Source of the DNA: Acidobacteriota bacterium
GTDB lineage: Bacteria > Acidobacteriota > Terriglobia > UBA7540
NCBI GenBank assembly: GCA_003224635.1
Contig: QHZK01000081.1
Span: forward strand, 1 to 12,662
Direction of reading: 5' to 3'
DNA length: 12,662 bases
Part shown: piece after piece, positions 11,306 through 12,662 of the stretch
Numbering within the stretch: the stretch's first letter is position 1
How the letters are laid out: each line of letters opens with the position of its first letter
The notes under the pieces: model-generated
Database searches by the model: none
What the model was told of the DNA's origin: nothing
What the model saw: only the letters and a program-made list of their open reading frames with translations
Program-made: the position numbers and the translations under genes

Positions 11306-12148
11306 ATGGAAAGACGTGCAGGCCCTCGGCGACCGCCGAGGCGCGGCGGGCTCGTGACCCTCTCGCTGAACGGCCGGGAACCGGCTCGATCGCCGCGGCT
11401 TTTCTCCCGCGATCCCGAGATCTCCCTAACCGACATCTGGCTGAAGCGGCTGGCTGCCGCCCATGACGGACTGAGGATTGTCCACCTCACGGACATCCAC
11501 CACAGCCTTTATACGCCGCTCCGAGAGGTCGAGCGCGCCGTCGAGCTGACGAACCGCCTGCGGCCTGATGTCGTGGCGCTGACCGGCGACTACGTCACCC
11601 TTTCGCCGGACTATATCCGGCCGGCGGCCGAGGCGCTCGGAAGGCTCCGGGCGCGGCTGGGCGTCTTTGCGGTGCTCGGCAACCATGACTTTCAGGTGGA
11701 CGCCGAGGAGACGACGCGGGCGCTTCGCACGCAGCGCATTCGTGTGCTGCGGAACGCGCACTTCGCCCTGCGCCACGGCGCGGCGACGCTGTGGATGGTC
11801 GGGATCGACGACATCTGGTACGACGCCGACGACCTGCGCGCGGCGGTGAAGTCCGTTCCCGCGCGCGACGCCAAGGTCTTGCTGTGCCACAACCCGCTGG
11901 GGATCCATCGGGCCGCCGCGCACGGAATCGACCTGGTGCTCTCGGGTCACACGCACGGCGGGCAGGTGCGGCTCCCCGTCGTGGGTTCCGTGTACGGGCG
12001 ATCGAAGCTAGGGGTGCGGTTCGTCGACGGCTGGAACCGCCTCGACGGCACCCAGATCTACGTGAATCGCGGCATCGGCAAAGTGCTCCTGCCTGTCCGC
12101 GTCGCGTGCCCTCCCGAGATTGCCTGCCTCAGACTGCGAAAGCCATAG
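11306..12148 (+). CDS. Calcineurin-like metallophosphoesterase (YaeI-like)
   Basis: The 280-residue protein has the full two-metal phosphoesterase motif set: LTDIHH (61-66, Asp63/His65), LTGDYV (92-97, Asp95), LGNHDF (124-129, Asn126/His127), LLCHNP (192-197, His195) and SGHTHGGQ (213-220, His215/His217). The order and the ending LPVVGSVYGRS...YVNRGIGKVLLPVRVACPPEI are those of the YaeI-like subgroup, whose relatives act at the membrane as phosphodiesterases; the natural substrate is uncertain. The first 45 residues are Arg/Pro-rich without a membrane helix, which is unusual because many relatives have an N-terminal anchor. The ATG is well supported: GGGGGAG at 11294-11300 is five bases upstream. 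It is 144 bases after the phosphatase gene and 46 before the nucleoside phosphorylase. Confidence 0.9.
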   Translation: MERRAGPRRPPRRGGLVTLSLNGREPARSPRLFSRDPEISLTDIWLKRLAAAHDGLRIVHLTDIHHSLYTPLREVERAVELTNRLRPDVVALTGDYVTLSPDYIRPAAEALGRLRARLGVFAVLGNHDFQVDAEETTRALRTQRIRVLRNAHFALRHGAATLWMVGIDDIWYDADDLRAAVKSVPARDAKVLLCHNPLGIHRAAAHGIDLVLSGHTHGGQVRLPVVGSVYGRSKLGVRFVDGWNRLDGTQIYVNRGIGKVLLPVRVACPPEIACLRLRKP

Positions 12149-12194
12149 AAAGTCTGTGGGACTTCTGTTATACCGTGCAGTCGGCTGAGGCGGA

Positions 12195-12662
12195 ATGGAC
12201 ATCCCTCGACTGATCCGGAAGAAGCGCGACGGTGAGGCGCTCTCGCGAGAGGAAATCCTAGACTTCGTCGAGTGCTACACGCGGGGCGGAATCCCGGACT
12301 ACCAGTGTTCGGCGCTCCTGATGGCTATCTATTTTCGCGGGCTCGATCCGCGAGAGACCGCCGACTTGACCGAAGCCATGATACGTTCCGGGCAGGTGCT
12401 CGACCTTTCGGAATTCCCCCAGCCCAAAGTTGACAAGCACTCGACGGGCGGCGTGGGCGACAAGACGTCGCTGATCGTGGCTCCGGCAGCCGCGGCGGGA
12501 GGGCTGCTGGTGCCGATGATTTCCGGGCGCGGCCTCGCGCACACGGGCGGCACGCTCGACAAGCTGGAATCGATTCCGGGCCTCAACACGCGCCTGACGC
12601 TCCATGAGTTCCGCCGCGTCCTGGGGGCTTGCGGTGTGGCCCTGATCGGCCAGACGGACGAG
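12195..12662 (+). CDS. deoA: Thymidine / pyrimidine-nucleoside phosphorylase (5' part)
   Basis: The first 156 codons are present and the frame runs off the window. The enzyme splits thymidine or uridine with phosphate to the base and (deoxy)ribose-1-phosphate in nucleoside salvage. The N-terminus, LIRKKRDGEALSREEI, and the helical domain with IPDYQCSALLMAIYFRGL match the family. The signature KVDKHSTGGVGDKTSL (78-93) is the phosphate-binding segment, and SGRGLAHTGGTLDKLESIPG (110-129) and VALIGQTDE (148-156) follow as expected. IPDYQ looks closer to the Bacillus Pdp type than to E. coli DeoA, so the broader pyrimidine substrate range is possible. The ATG has GAGG four bases upstream (12187-12190). 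It is probably read with the phosphoesterase gene 46 bases before it. Confidence 0.93.
   Translation, partial: MDIPRLIRKKRDGEALSREEILDFVECYTRGGIPDYQCSALLMAIYFRGLDPRETADLTEAMIRSGQVLDLSEFPQPKVDKHSTGGVGDKTSLIVAPAAAAGGLLVPMISGRGLAHTGGTLDKLESIPGLNTRLTLHEFRRVLGACGVALIGQTDE

Noticed and set aside
12150..12164. Small hairpin (AAGTC/GACTT) after the phosphoesterase gene as a terminator
   Set aside because: It has only five base pairs, no U tract, and the next gene starts 30 bases later on the same strand.

Overview
The window reads as ordinary chromosome from a GC-rich (about 60% by eye) Gram-negative-type soil or sediment bacterium. I favour Acidobacteriota because of the gene mix and the style of intergenic repeats, but that is an inference and no rRNA or other marker confirms it. 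There is no phage, IS element, CRISPR array or tRNA gene that I can support.

Layout. A + strand gene ends at 178 with a small Cys/His zinc-binding-like tail. From 337 to 8921 all genes lie on the minus strand. In transcription order they are a membrane histidine kinase (8921-7422), its NtrC-type sigma-54 response regulator (7296-5932), a 102-residue membrane protein of unknown role (5855-5547), dprA (5110-3968), topA (3812-1377) and an exported msrA (1014-337). A good sigma-70-like promoter (8977-9005) sits in front of the kinase. A roughly 640-base gap with decayed gene pieces separates this block from a + strand block: a MoaD-MoaE fusion (9560-10270), an inositol-monophosphatase family enzyme (10370-11161), a YaeI-like metallophosphoesterase (11306-12148) and the start of thymidine/pyrimidine-nucleoside phosphorylase (12195 to the window edge).

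The unusual signal lies between the genes. Most gaps hold a low-complexity 'word' repeat, a 6-8 base unit repeated imperfectly and in several gaps mirrored to make a long hairpin: GTCGAAA-like after topA, TTTCCAG-like after dprA, GAGTCATT/GAGCCATT-like around the two-component genes, GCAGAAA-like between moaDE and the phosphatase. Several hairpin tips carry GGCTTTGCC or GGCTTCGCC. These repeats meet or overlap the genes: they supply the stop codons of topA, the kinase, the regulator and the 102-residue protein. The regulator is bracketed exactly by inverted copies of one perfect 20-mer, which contributes its whole stop codon and the first base of its ATG.

Functionally the genes are mostly unrelated housekeeping: signal transduction, DNA uptake/processing and supercoiling, methionine sulfoxide repair, molybdopterin synthesis and nucleoside salvage. 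Only the kinase-regulator pair and the common dprA-topA adjacency look like meaningful partnerships.
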